64,000 nucleotides of DNA from Lachnospiraceae bacterium (GTDB taxonomy: Bacteria; Bacillota; Clostridia; Lachnospirales; Lachnospiraceae). The stretch spans positions 99,703 to 163,702 of the forward strand of contig JAGAQJ010000031.1 of assembly GCA_017622845.1 (NCBI GenBank), written 5' to 3'. The position numbers and the translations under genes were made by a program. The notes beneath the pieces are model-generated. The model saw nothing but the letters and a program-made list of their open reading frames with translations. It was not told the DNA's origin and ran no database searches. This document shows positions 35,293 to 45,663 of the stretch, in pieces. Each line of letters opens with the position of its first letter. Positions within the stretch are counted from its first letter, which is position 1.

Positions 35293-36165
35293 TTACTCAT
35301 ATACTTCCAATACTGCCCGGAAATTATAGCCATTGGCATGAATTGGGATAACATACAATTTTTCATTACTTATAAAAGGTCCGTCCAGGGAATATTCCGG
35401 CGAATTCATATCTATGGCTACATCATTATAGCTAAGATTCGTGGCAAACAGACCATTGACGCAATTAATAAATTCGCCTACATTATCCAAAGCATCTTCA
35501 TTAACTGTCTCGTAAGTATCTCCGGTAAAATAATTCGCAATAGCAAGAAGGCCATCGCCGGGCGCACTCATGTATACTTTGATATGTACATCGCCTGTAA
35601 TCATCTGACATGCATATTTATCAAGCTGCAGGGAACGGGCAGTGTATGACTTGTCCAAATACATGTCACGGTCTATCAGCCGGCGTATCGTCTGCACAAG
35701 CGTCATAATAAGCTCCTTCAGCCGCTTGGACTTTAACGGCACAAAAATGTTGATGGACTGCACCAAATCATCATGAATCAAAGAACTCATCTGTGCATCG
35801 CTGTACCCTGAAAGCTGCTGGAAATCATCAAGCAGCGGTTTTACCTGTTCCAGGCTGAGCAGCCCCTTATTCAAAAGGCTTTGAATAAATTTCATAAATA
35901 CATTGGATTGGTAAGTAAGAATTTGATCCAGTTTCTCATCAGTAAGATAACCTGCCTCAATAGCAGTTTCTCCAAAACGATTATTATTTTTATCAATTTG
36001 TACTGACAACTCTTTGACAATTGATGCAGTAAGAACTTTGTTGATTACAGCTATCGTCTCAACTTCCGCCTTCAAATCATTGTCAACCGGAAGTAAATCA
36101 TTAAGTTGCTCCATGGTTATTTTTTGTTTTGCTACCAGGTAATTTCCAAATAAGCGGTTAAGCAT
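35293..36165 (-). CDS. CheX-like phosphatase domain protein
   Basis: 290 residues from the ATG at 36165, preceded by GGGAG; an upstream in-frame ATG at 36210 lacks such a site. Residues about 1-120 have two copies of a GspE/MshE-N-like helical motif (FGNYLVAKQKITMEQLNDLL; RFGETAIEAGYLTDEKLDQIL). Residues about 150-290 resemble CheX, including the ExxN motif GEFINCVNG needed for CheY-P dephosphorylation. The cheY gene follows. The domain pairing suggests a regulated CheY-P phosphatase; this is inferred. Confidence 0.8.
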   Translation of the reverse strand: MLNRLFGNYLVAKQKITMEQLNDLLPVDNDLKAEVETIAVINKVLTASIVKELSVQIDKNNNRFGETAIEAGYLTDEKLDQILTYQSNVFMKFIQSLLNKGLLSLEQVKPLLDDFQQLSGYSDAQMSSLIHDDLVQSINIFVPLKSKRLKELIMTLVQTIRRLIDRDMYLDKSYTARSLQLDKYACQMITGDVHIKVYMSAPGDGLLAIANYFTGDTYETVNEDALDNVGEFINCVNGLFATNLSYNDVAIDMNSPEYSLDGPFISNEKLYVIPIHANGYNFRAVLEVYE

Positions 36166-36354
36166 TTTTCGGCTCCCTTCTTCATTAAAGTTAACAATTT
36201 GACTCTGCACAAACTGTACCTATATACTAATATACACCTATTTGCCAAAAATTACAAAGTATTATTGAATTTTTTATTAAAATTTATATAATAACACAAA
36301 AAATTCAGTCTTATGCATGAAAATATCATATAAAATTGGGAAAGCTACAGCAGC

Positions 36355-39126
36355 TCAGTTCTCGTCATAATATTGATCCAGTATTCTTCTGGCAACAGGG
36401 ACTGCATATTCACCGCCGGAACCTGCACCTTCCATGATAACTGTTATTTGCAGCGGTTTGTCTGTATGATAGGTGTAGCCTGTAAACCATGCATGCGAAT
36501 CAGAAAAAGAATTATACTCTGCCGAACCGGTTTTTCCAGCAGCCTGGTATGACTGACCGCTTAAGCGTGTTCCTGTTCCCTCCTCTACGACCGCTGACAT
36601 CAATTCCTGCAATGCCGCTGCTTCTTCCTCTGTGATAAGCTGTCCTAAAGAGGTTGGCGTATATTGTTTTATGACAGTTCCGTCTGCCGTTTCGACACGC
36701 TCAATTGTATATGGAATCATCATCTCTCCATTGTTTGCAATCATGGCAGTTATCATGGCAATTTGAAGGGGCGTAACCTGTGTTGCTCCCTGACCGATAA
36801 CTGTTTGGAGCATTACGCTGTCACTTGTCTGAATATCCTTGGATATACTGCTTTTCTTCGCCAGAAATGATACAGGCAGCTCTGAGTTAAAATACAGGCT
36901 TTCCAACGTATCTTCAAATGCAGCCCTGTCCAATTTCAATCCGATATTCGCAAAAGAAGAATTACAGGACTTGGCAAAAGAGCGCGTGAAATCAACCTCC
37001 CCATGCTTCGTGCCATGAAAACAGTTAATCGTATCCTTGCCGTTTACAAAACGTCCGGTGCAGTTAAACAGGTATGTTTTATAATCATCAGGATTTTCAC
37101 GTATATATTCCAGCGCTGTTAATATTTTAAACGTTGAGCCGGGAGGATATAACCCCTGTGTCGCCCTGTTAAGCAGTACGGAGCTTGTCTCATCATTGAT
37201 AATGCTATCCCAGATTTCATCAATCGTATTCGGATCAAAGTCCGGCTTGGAAACCATTGCAAGAACTCTGCCTGTTGTGGGTTCCGTGACGATCACAGCG
37301 CCGTCATACAGCCCTAGTGCATCATAGGCAATCTTCTGCAGCTTTGCATCATATGTTGTGACAACCGTATTTCCCATATGCTTTTTGTCTGCAAGATCAT
37401 CCTGAAGCTTATCGTTGAGCGAAATATTTGAGGACACCAGATACGTATTGGCGCTTTGCTCCACCCCCATTTTTCCATTTGTCGCATAACCGACCGCATG
37501 CGAAAAAACTTCGCCAAAAGGATAATATCTTGCATCACTATTTACAAGTGTCGTTGCCAATACCTGACCGTCCGAAGACATAATATCTCCACGAATTGTC
37601 TTTTCTGCAAGGATATCCTGACGTTTTGCATTGTAGGAATTGTTGATGACCTGAGGACTGTCATAATATACAAAGTGCACCAAATATACACTGATTGCCG
37701 CAAACAACACAGAAAAAGTTCCTGCTATGATATTCATATAAAGCTTTGCAGGATAGGACGCATTCTCTGCATATTCATCGTCCTGACCCGCCGCATCAAT
37801 AAGGACATCATCATATTCCCCATCCCAAAACAAGTCATTATTGATATAGAGACCCTGTATGACAGAAAACATAACCAGTGAAGCCAGCACGGAGCTTCCG
37901 CCATAGCTAATCAACGGAAGCGTCACACCTGTCAGCGGAATAAATTTGCTGTTTCCGCCGATGGTAAGGAATATCTGTACAATATAGACAATTCCCAGTC
38001 CATAAGCCGCATATTTCATAAAGGGTTCACAGCAGGAGTGCGCAGCATGGACAATTTCCAGAAACAAATTGACACAGATTGCAATCAGGCAAATGCCGAA
38101 AATCAGACCATATTCTTCACAAATTGCCGAAAAGATAAAGTCCTGCTCAACATACGGGATAGAATTTGGGCTTCCGGCATCAATCCCCATTCCAAACCAG
38201 CCGCCGGTTCCGATTCCAAACAAGGACTGGGCAATCTGATAGCCGGTGGCGTTGATATCATTCCATGGGTCAAGCCATGCTGCCACGCGCACGCGCACAT
38301 GCGAAAACAAGAAATATGACACATATGCCGCTGCCGCACCGCCAGCCAGTCCGGATATCAGATACCTGAGCTTACGTGTCGCCACAAACAGAAGTATGAT
38401 ATATGTGACAAAATAAATCAGTGCGCTTCCAAGGTCCTTCGAAGCTGCAAGGAGCAAGACATGAATGGCAGCAAGCACTGCTGACAGGATAATATATCCA
38501 AAGTGCTTTGCCCTGGACAAGATTGCAGCGATAAAAAGCACATATAAAATCTTTACAAATTCTGACGGCTGAAAGGATATTCCCAAAATTGAAAAAGTCA
38601 GCTTGGAGCCGTTTGTAATACTGCCGCTTATCAGCACTGCGCCCAGTACCAGAATGCCGATGGCAGCAAAAATCAAATCGCAGCTTTTTAAAAGCTTAAT
38701 ATACTTTATAAAGAACGGAATAATCAGTGCAATAATCAATGACACTGCCACAATCGCAAACTGTCGAATGGAACGTGTCAGGGATAATCTTGTAAGAATC
38801 ACAAAACTGATGGATAATAACATTGCAATGTGATTTTGAATCAGCCTGTTTGCCCTGGGGTATATAACCCTCATTAAAACCAAAAAGGCAAATACGGTTA
38901 TCACCTGAAAAAGCGGCAGAAAGAGATATGTAAAATCCTTTCTTGAGGACAGCAGAACAAGGCTTCCTGTCATATGATTGATAAATATCATGACATATTG
39001 AATCCCGAAAACAAAGCCTCTGCGTTCTCTGTCATCGCGTCGAAGCGTTATGAAGCTGATTAATGTATATAATAAAATATTAAATGCTAATATATATTTT
39101 GATAATTCAATCACTGCTCTAAGCAT
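36355..39126 (-). CDS. Fused SEDS glycosyltransferase (FtsW/RodA) and class B penicillin-binding protein
   Basis: A single 923-residue protein joining two peptidoglycan polymerisation partners. Residues about 1-440 have ten or so membrane segments and FtsW/RodA/SpoVE motifs (SFQPSEFVKI, IPYVEQDFIFSAICEEYGL, TGVTLPLISYGGSSVLA). After a further membrane segment (about 465-490), residues 500-923 form a class B PBP with Ser664 (STFK), SCN at 720-722 and KTG at 865-867. Usually FtsW/RodA and PBP2/FtsI are separate genes. It follows the U32 peptidase gene by 1 base, and zapA, ruvB and ruvA are upstream. Confidence 0.93.
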   Translation of the reverse strand: MLRAVIELSKYILAFNILLYTLISFITLRRDDRERRGFVFGIQYVMIFINHMTGSLVLLSSRKDFTYLFLPLFQVITVFAFLVLMRVIYPRANRLIQNHIAMLLSISFVILTRLSLTRSIRQFAIVAVSLIIALIIPFFIKYIKLLKSCDLIFAAIGILVLGAVLISGSITNGSKLTFSILGISFQPSEFVKILYVLFIAAILSRAKHFGYIILSAVLAAIHVLLLAASKDLGSALIYFVTYIILLFVATRKLRYLISGLAGGAAAAYVSYFLFSHVRVRVAAWLDPWNDINATGYQIAQSLFGIGTGGWFGMGIDAGSPNSIPYVEQDFIFSAICEEYGLIFGICLIAICVNLFLEIVHAAHSCCEPFMKYAAYGLGIVYIVQIFLTIGGNSKFIPLTGVTLPLISYGGSSVLASLVMFSVIQGLYINNDLFWDGEYDDVLIDAAGQDDEYAENASYPAKLYMNIIAGTFSVLFAAISVYLVHFVYYDSPQVINNSYNAKRQDILAEKTIRGDIMSSDGQVLATTLVNSDARYYPFGEVFSHAVGYATNGKMGVEQSANTYLVSSNISLNDKLQDDLADKKHMGNTVVTTYDAKLQKIAYDALGLYDGAVIVTEPTTGRVLAMVSKPDFDPNTIDEIWDSIINDETSSVLLNRATQGLYPPGSTFKILTALEYIRENPDDYKTYLFNCTGRFVNGKDTINCFHGTKHGEVDFTRSFAKSCNSSFANIGLKLDRAAFEDTLESLYFNSELPVSFLAKKSSISKDIQTSDSVMLQTVIGQGATQVTPLQIAMITAMIANNGEMMIPYTIERVETADGTVIKQYTPTSLGQLITEEEAAALQELMSAVVEEGTGTRLSGQSYQAAGKTGSAEYNSFSDSHAWFTGYTYHTDKPLQITVIMEGAGSGGEYAVPVARRILDQYYDEN

Positions 39127-39127
39127 T

Positions 39128-41311
39128 CTACTCTACTCCACGTTTATAATGTCCGTTTGTATAGTCCTTCAACGGAGCTTCAACTGCTTTATTTGTCTCG
39201 CCAATGAGCTTTAGATAGTACTCTGCCACTGCTCTTGTCTGTGCTGCATCTTCAATGGAAAAATCAAGTCTCAAAGCATTATAATTTTTCCCGAGTATTC
39301 CCTCAAGCTGCCCATGCAGCGATAAAGGCACTGTATTATAGAGGATATTATAACAATGAAAACAGTTTTGTATGACAGAAAATTTGTTTTTATACCTGTC
39401 TGTTAAATGATACGCAGTCATTTTCCCTGATGTATCATTGGCACAGCCTTCTAATGTATTTCTCACACAATTGGCAGAAAGCAAAAGCGGTATATAGCCA
39501 TAAATCACAGCGCCGACACTGCAGTTGGTCGTATCAAGCGCATTCAGCTCCTTTTTGTTAAGTTCTAACGGAAGGGTAATTTGCTCAAATTGTCCGGAAT
39601 AAAATTCCAGTGCAGTATTGTTCCATGCATAGATTGTGTAATCCGCATAAACCGCTCCCTGATATCCCAGCTCATGAAGCCACTGCAGTTCTTCAAAGTT
39701 TCTTACCATCACGCCTGTGAAATGACTGCTGTTCAATAGCTGCTCGTAATCGCTAAAGTATTTGCAGCTTCTCTTTCGAAAGATATGCGGAAGAACCAAA
39801 ATATACTCTTTATCCGGATGCAATACTTTTTCCACTGCAACGTCTGTTAAAAAAATGTCAGAATTTACATATATTTTCCTGATTTGCGAAAGACTGTTTG
39901 CCACACATAACTGTTCCGAAGTGGTGACCAGCATACACAAAGCATTTTTGTCAGCATCTTTCTTAGAGATTTCTTTCATCAGACTGTTTTTCGTAAAGGC
40001 TTTAGAAATTGCTTTTTTCCTTTTGTCTGAAGCTGATGAAACAAGTCTGTTTTCCAACTCGGAACAAGCCATACGCCGCAATTCATTCAATGCCTTTACC
40101 GTCATGAAAGAGGCATTGTCTGTGTCTATCGTCAAATCCGTGAGCACAAAACAAGTATCTCCAAGCTTACAAAGTCGTTTCTGAATCTCCTCTTCCTCTA
40201 ATGGTCTATTAAGTGCTGTACTTACAATATCGCCGGATACCGATACCGATGCCTTCTCACAAGAAAGGGTCAGCATTGCCTGTTCCCCTGCATAGATTCG
40301 TACATATCCTGTTATTGGCAAATGTATGTTTTGAGAAATGTATGTTTCCTGAATATTTTTGATAATGTCCTGCGAACTTCCTAAATATCCCGGTTCCTGA
40401 AGTGTTACCATTGATTTGTCATGATGTTTTTTATAATAGCCGCTGCAAATGTCTGAACGAATATACAAGCCCCGTATTATTTGTTCATCTTTGGGTGAAA
40501 CCTTATAAGGCTTGTTCGGATTTGCAAGATACATATCAATATACTTTCTGTACATTGCGGTTACTCCGGCAACGTATTCAGGGCTTTTCATACGTCCTTC
40601 AATCTTAAAGGAGTCAATGCCGGCTTCTATCAGCTCCGGCAGAATGGATAGTGTGTACATATCCTTGAGACTCAGCGGATACATTGTTCTGCCTTTTTGG
40701 TCTGTATAAGGCAGACGGCAGGGACCGGCACATCGTCCGCGATTACCGCTTCTTCCCCCTAAAATAGAACTAAAAAGACACTGCCCCGAATATGCGTAAC
40801 ACATCGCGCCATGAATAAAGCACTCAATTTCCAGACCTGTTTTCTCTTTTATCTCCTTCAGCTCACTAAGCGAAAGCTCCCTTGCAGGCACAACACGGCA
40901 CACGCCCAGTTCTTTCATATATTGGGCGCCATAGCTTCCGGTAATGTTCATCTGTGTGCTGGCATGCAGCTCCAAATCAGAGAAATGGCTGTGCAGACAT
41001 CGCAAAACGCCGATATCCTGAACAATCACTCCGTCTAATCCGGCTTCATATAAAGGCGTAATATACGGAATAAGCGCTTGAAATTCCTGCTCTTTCACCA
41101 ACGTATTTACCGTAAGATATATCTTTCGTCCGAAAATATGAGCAATACGCAGTGCTTCTATGATTTCTTCTGTTGAGAAATTACCTGCATATGCTCTGGC
41201 GCCAAACTTTTCTCCGCCCAGATACACTGCGTCAGCTCCCGCATTGATGGCTGCCTGAAAGCATGCAAAATTACCTGCCGGCGCTAATAATTCTACTTTT
41301 TGATGATACAT
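39128..41311 (-). CDS. U32 family peptidase (RlhA/TrhP-like)
   Basis: 727 residues from the ATG at 41311 (AAAGGA upstream). U32 motifs VELLAPAGNFACFQAAINAG, GADAVYLGGEKFGARA, the signature ECFIHGAMCYAYSGQCLFSS and a cysteine-rich GRCAGPCRLPY are present, and a long C-terminal extension resembles DUF3656. Members of this family were recently found to make hydroxylated tRNA or 23S rRNA bases (TrhP, RlhA) rather than cleave proteins; which applies here is unknown. An upstream in-frame ATG at 41401 lacks a ribosome site. It is in the ruvAB-zapA operon. Confidence 0.93.
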   Translation of the reverse strand: MYHQKVELLAPAGNFACFQAAINAGADAVYLGGEKFGARAYAGNFSTEEIIEALRIAHIFGRKIYLTVNTLVKEQEFQALIPYITPLYEAGLDGVIVQDIGVLRCLHSHFSDLELHASTQMNITGSYGAQYMKELGVCRVVPARELSLSELKEIKEKTGLEIECFIHGAMCYAYSGQCLFSSILGGRSGNRGRCAGPCRLPYTDQKGRTMYPLSLKDMYTLSILPELIEAGIDSFKIEGRMKSPEYVAGVTAMYRKYIDMYLANPNKPYKVSPKDEQIIRGLYIRSDICSGYYKKHHDKSMVTLQEPGYLGSSQDIIKNIQETYISQNIHLPITGYVRIYAGEQAMLTLSCEKASVSVSGDIVSTALNRPLEEEEIQKRLCKLGDTCFVLTDLTIDTDNASFMTVKALNELRRMACSELENRLVSSASDKRKKAISKAFTKNSLMKEISKKDADKNALCMLVTTSEQLCVANSLSQIRKIYVNSDIFLTDVAVEKVLHPDKEYILVLPHIFRKRSCKYFSDYEQLLNSSHFTGVMVRNFEELQWLHELGYQGAVYADYTIYAWNNTALEFYSGQFEQITLPLELNKKELNALDTTNCSVGAVIYGYIPLLLSANCVRNTLEGCANDTSGKMTAYHLTDRYKNKFSVIQNCFHCYNILYNTVPLSLHGQLEGILGKNYNALRLDFSIEDAAQTRAVAEYYLKLIGETNKAVEAPLKDYTNGHYKRGVE

Positions 41312-41434
41312 AATATTGTCCTTTTCATGCAAGTGGTAATCATATCCTTTTCCGCTGATGATATACTTCGAAACAGAATTGAACATATCAAATATGAGCA
41401 ATCAGGCAGCATCGTGACGCCCGATTGCTCAATT

Positions 41435-41842
41435 TTATTTTTGATATTCTTTTAATTCTGTTTCAAGGCGAACAATCTGCTTTGAATTTTCATTCAATTC
41501 CTCATTCGCCTCCTTGAGAGATTTTGAAGTATTGTCAAGCTTAATCTGTGTCGCTATCAGTTCATGCTTCAAGTCATACAGTTCATTTTCTTTTGCCTTT
41601 AAATCCTGCTCTAAAAGTTCAATTTGATTTTTAGCTTTAAAATAATCATCTGCAATATTTAGCTGAATCAACATGTTCTGCTTATCAATTGACTGCCTTC
41701 GGAAGCTGTCCATCTTAGCATATTCATTTACCTTATTATTGATGTATGCTGCAACCTTTTGCAAATATTCAGCGCTTTCGTTACCGCTGACGGTTAAAAC
41801 CTTTCCTCCGATAATAACTTCTGTATCTGTTTTGGCAGACAT
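41435..41842 (-). CDS. zapA: Cell division protein ZapA
   Basis: 135-residue ZapA, which bundles FtsZ filaments. The N-terminal domain TEVIIGGKVLTVSGNESAEYLQKVAAYINNKVNE (in parts, residues 6-40) is diagnostic and the C-terminal two thirds is a coiled coil (LEQDLKAKENELYDLKHEL). Its position between ruvB and the U32-SEDS/PBP genes is usual in Clostridia and links it to envelope growth genes. Confidence 0.92.
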   Translation of the reverse strand: MSAKTDTEVIIGGKVLTVSGNESAEYLQKVAAYINNKVNEYAKMDSFRRQSIDKQNMLIQLNIADDYFKAKNQIELLEQDLKAKENELYDLKHELIATQIKLDNTSKSLKEANEELNENSKQIVRLETELKEYQK

Positions 41843-41905
41843 AGTTGTGCCCCCTTCTCAATCGTACGTTTGAATTTACATAATCACCATCTATTATATA
41901 TCATA

Positions 41906-42904
41906 TTACTCCGGCATTTCAAGTCCAAAATGGTGATATGTAAGCTGAGTGACCATTCTTCCGCGCGGCGTACGTGTTATCAGTCCGTTTTTAATCAAAT
42001 ACGGCTCATAAACTTCTTCAATCGTACCGCTGTCTTCTCCGACTGCCGCTGACAATGTATCAAGACCTACTGGTCCGCCATGAAACTTCTCTATCATTGT
42101 CAATAGAATCTGCCTGTCTGTCTGGTCAAGACCAAGTTTATCAACATCAAGCATGTCAAGTGCAGTATTGGCAGCCTCCAGCGTAATCTTCCCATCATAT
42201 TTAACCTGCGCAAAGTCACGTACCCGTTTGAGCATACGATTTGCAAGTCGAGGTGTTCCGCGGCTTCTTCTTGCAAGCTCCAGTGCCCCCTGCTCATCAA
42301 TCTGTACATTTAACAGTCTTGAGGAATGCTGGATAATCAGTTTCAATTCGTCAACAGAATAAAATTCAAGGTGCTGTATCACACCGAAACGGTCTCTCAG
42401 CGGAGCTGTCAAAAGTCCGGCTCTCGTTGTTGCACCAATCAGCGTAAATTTCGGCAAATCAAGCCGTACAGAACGTGCCGAGGTGCCTTTTCCAATCATA
42501 ATATCAATCGCAAAATCCTCCATCGCAGGGTAAAGCACCTCCTCAACTTGTCTGTTCAAGCGGTGTATCTCATCAATAAATAAAATATCTCCCTCCTGCA
42601 ATGAGTTCAGGATTGCTGCCATTTCGCCCGGCTTTTCGATAGCAGGTCCGCTGGTCACCTTGATATGAACGCCCATCTCATTTGCTATAATGCCTGCAAG
42701 TGTGGTTTTACCAAGACCGGGAGGCCCATAAAAAAGAACATGATCCAAAGTATCTTCTCTCTGCTTTGCAGCTTCTATATATATTTTTAAAATTTCTTTT
42801 GCTTTTTTCTGTCCAATGTATTCCTTGAGATATTGGGGACGCAGGCTTCCTTCTATCTTTACATCTTCGTCTAAAAGTTTTGTTTCAATGACTCTGGGTG
42901 CCAT
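41906..42904 (-). CDS. ruvB: Holliday junction branch migration helicase RuvB
   Basis: AAA+ motor for branch migration, 332 residues. Walker [14 protein letters not shown], Walker [16 protein letters not shown], sensor 1 [19 protein letters not shown] with the arginine finger, and a C-terminal winged helix ([18 protein letters not shown]). It follows ruvA by 17 bases; RecU at 10 kb is the likely resolvase. Confidence 0.98.
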   Translation of the reverse strand: MAPRVIETKLLDEDVKIEGSLRPQYLKEYIGQKKAKEILKIYIEAAKQREDTLDHVLFYGPPGLGKTTLAGIIANEMGVHIKVTSGPAIEKPGEMAAILNSLQEGDILFIDEIHRLNRQVEEVLYPAMEDFAIDIMIGKGTSARSVRLDLPKFTLIGATTRAGLLTAPLRDRFGVIQHLEFYSVDELKLIIQHSSRLLNVQIDEQGALELARRSRGTPRLANRMLKRVRDFAQVKYDGKITLEAANTALDMLDVDKLGLDQTDRQILLTMIEKFHGGPVGLDTLSAAVGEDSGTIEEVYEPYLIKNGLITRTPRGRMVTQLTYHHFGLEMPE

Positions 42905-42921
42905 AATATCCTCCGCAATCT

Positions 42922-43533
42922 TTATAGTGTACTAATCACTCTTAATGCTTGTTTCAGGATTGCTCCGGAATCCATATCTTCTGTAATCGTCAGCTGCTTC
43001 ACCGCCTTGAGAGATTCAGCAGGTGAATAGCCCAATGCAGTCAGTGCTTCCATTGCTTCATTTTGGGCACTGCTGGTTACGGATAAATTCTGTGCTGCGG
43101 TATCGTTATCAGAAAAGGGTTCCTCACAATACAGCTTGATTTTATCCTTTAGTTCAAGAATGATTCGTTCTGCGGACTTATTGCCGATTCCCGGAGCCTT
43201 TGCAATTGCTTTAGCATCTCCTGAGAGAATTGCAAAACGAAGTTCATCTGCACTCATTGCCGACAAAATATTCAGCGCCCCTTTGGGACCGATACCGTTT
43301 ACTGCAATCAATTTTTTATATATTTCCAAATCGTCTCTGGAAAGAAATCCAAACAGATTCAATGCATCCTCACGCACACTTGTATAAGTGTAAATCTTTA
43401 CTGCAGCTCCCACCCCCGGAAGGCGCTGAGCCACGCTGAGCGGGATTCTGATATTATATCCGATATTATTGCACTCTAATACAAGATTATCTTCCGTGAT
43501 ATCAGCAATCTCCCCTTTGATGTATGCATACAT
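42922..43533 (-). CDS. ruvA: Holliday junction DNA helicase subunit RuvA
   Basis: Junction-specific DNA-binding subunit that recruits RuvB, 203 residues. The N-terminal OB fold ([20 protein letters not shown]), HhH motifs ([20 protein letters not shown] and [19 protein letters not shown]) and the C-terminal RuvB-binding domain ([16 protein letters not shown]) are all present. First gene of the ruvA-ruvB-zapA-U32-SEDS/PBP unit; the promoter must lie among or before the 77-bp repeats upstream. Confidence 0.97.
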   Translation of the reverse strand: MYAYIKGEIADITEDNLVLECNNIGYNIRIPLSVAQRLPGVGAAVKIYTYTSVREDALNLFGFLSRDDLEIYKKLIAVNGIGPKGALNILSAMSADELRFAILSGDAKAIAKAPGIGNKSAERIILELKDKIKLYCEEPFSDNDTAAQNLSVTSSAQNEAMEALTALGYSPAESLKAVKQLTITEDMDSGAILKQALRVISTL

Positions 43534-43570
43534 CTGACAGCCCTCCTTGATTTCATTATGTCATGGTGCT

Positions 43571-43801
43571 TATGTCATAGACTCCGCAGTGTCACTCGAA
43601 AATGCTCCGCATTTCCTCGTTCACGGGCTTCGCCCTATCCATCTGCCTATGTCATAAACTCCGCAGTGTCACTCGAAAATGCTTCGCATTTCCTCGTTCA
43701 CGGGCTTCGCCCTATCCATCTGCCTATGTCATAAACTCCGCAGTGTCACTCGAAAATGCTTCGCATTTCCTCGTTCACGGGCTTCGCCCTATCCGTTTGC
43801 C
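43571..43801. repeat. Three tandem 77-bp repeats upstream of ruvA
   Basis: Units at 43571-43647, 43648-43724 and 43725-43801 begin TATGTCATA(A/G)ACTCCGCAG and end CTATCCATCTGCC (ATCCGTTTGCC in the third). Each has two small hairpins, AAATGC-TTC-GCATTT and GGGC-TTC-GCCC; the first unit has CTCCGC in place of CTTCGC. There are no spacers, so this is not CRISPR. Short apparent reading frames here are repeated peptides produced by the repeats. Confidence 0.85.
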
Positions 43802-43847
43802 TCCTGTCAAAAATGTCTGCAAGCAGCCATTTTGGCAGGAGGCAAAC
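43795..43847. repeat. Long hairpin at the edge of the 77-bp repeats
   Basis: Bases 43795-43815 and 43828-43847 form a stem of about 20 bp (GTTTGCCTCCTG pairs with CAGGAGGCAAAC, then CAAAAATG with CATTTTGG). It starts inside the end of the third 77-bp unit and lies upstream of the ruvA promoter region or downstream of ilvC. Confidence 0.6.
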
Positions 43848-43893
43848 GGCACTGCTCATTGCCTTCGCGTACATTATACCATATCTTCATCAA

Positions 43894-43940
43894 AAAAGGA
43901 AGAAAAAGAAAACATATGTTTCTAGTTTCTTCCTTTTATA
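43894..43940 (-). terminator. Terminator of the ilv operon
   Basis: Read on the minus strand, AAAAGGAAGAAA (43926-43937) pairs with TTTCTTCCTTTT (43894-43905) and a T-run follows. It lies about 30 bases after the ilvC stop. Confidence 0.75.
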
Positions 43941-43965
43941 CTATTCAATGTAAGTCAGTTAAAAA

Positions 43966-45003
<1,038 letters not shown>

Positions 45004-45085
45004 CTAGAAACTTTATGTTTATTTATATAATTATGTAATATTGCATTGCATAAATATAACCTATGCCCGACATAATCCTGATTGT

Positions 45086-45586
45086 TTATTCAAGAATAAT
45101 CAGGTTCTCCGTACCTCGCGAAAGTCCTGCAATTCCCGTCCTTGCAATCTCAAGAATCTCATAATCCTGAAGCAGACCAATAAATGCCTCAATCTTTGAC
45201 TGATTACCGGTAAGCTCAACAATCAGACTGTCCAAATTAACATCTACAATCTTGGCTCTGAAAATATCCGCTACTGCGATGACTCCCTGACGCTTTTCCG
45301 GTGTAGACCTTACTTTTATAAGGCAAAGCTCTCTGTAAACGCTTTTCTCCGGCTTTAGCTCATGAACATCCCTGACATCAACAAGCTTGGCAACCTGCTT
45401 TTCAATCTGGTCAAGGATTTCCTCATCTCCTGAAGCAACAATCGTAATACGGCTGTAACGAGGGTCAGCCGTAACACCTGCTGTAATACTTTCAATATTG
45501 TAACCGCGCCTTGAAAACAAACCTGATATACGGCTCAAGACACCGGCATTATTATCAACTAAAAGCTGAAATACTCGATTCTGCAT
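45086..45586 (-). CDS. ilvN: Acetolactate synthase small subunit, copy 2 (166 aa)
   Basis: Regulatory ACT-domain subunit of acetohydroxyacid synthase. From the ATG at 45586 (AAGGAG 10 bases upstream) it is 166 residues; an in-frame ATG at 45655 would add 23 residues of unlikely sequence. Motifs NNAGVLSRISGLFSRRGYNI, ESITAG, and the C-terminal ALSS-type domain (ELTGNQSKIEAFIGLL) are present. It lies between a second, divergent small subunit (upstream) and ilvC. Confidence 0.93.
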   Translation of the reverse strand: MQNRVFQLLVDNNAGVLSRISGLFSRRGYNIESITAGVTADPRYSRITIVASGDEEILDQIEKQVAKLVDVRDVHELKPEKSVYRELCLIKVRSTPEKRQGVIAVADIFRAKIVDVNLDSLIVELTGNQSKIEAFIGLLQDYEILEIARTGIAGLSRGTENLIILE

Positions 45587-45663
45587 AAATATACACTCCT
45601 TTTGTCGGTGTATCAGCTTTCTGGTACACTGTATACACAAAAAACATTTTAGCAAGCTTTATG

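Noticed and set aside
43571-43801. CRISPR-like array from the three regularly spaced repeats
   Set aside because: Units are contiguous with no unique spacers, each is 77 bp, and no cas gene is near.
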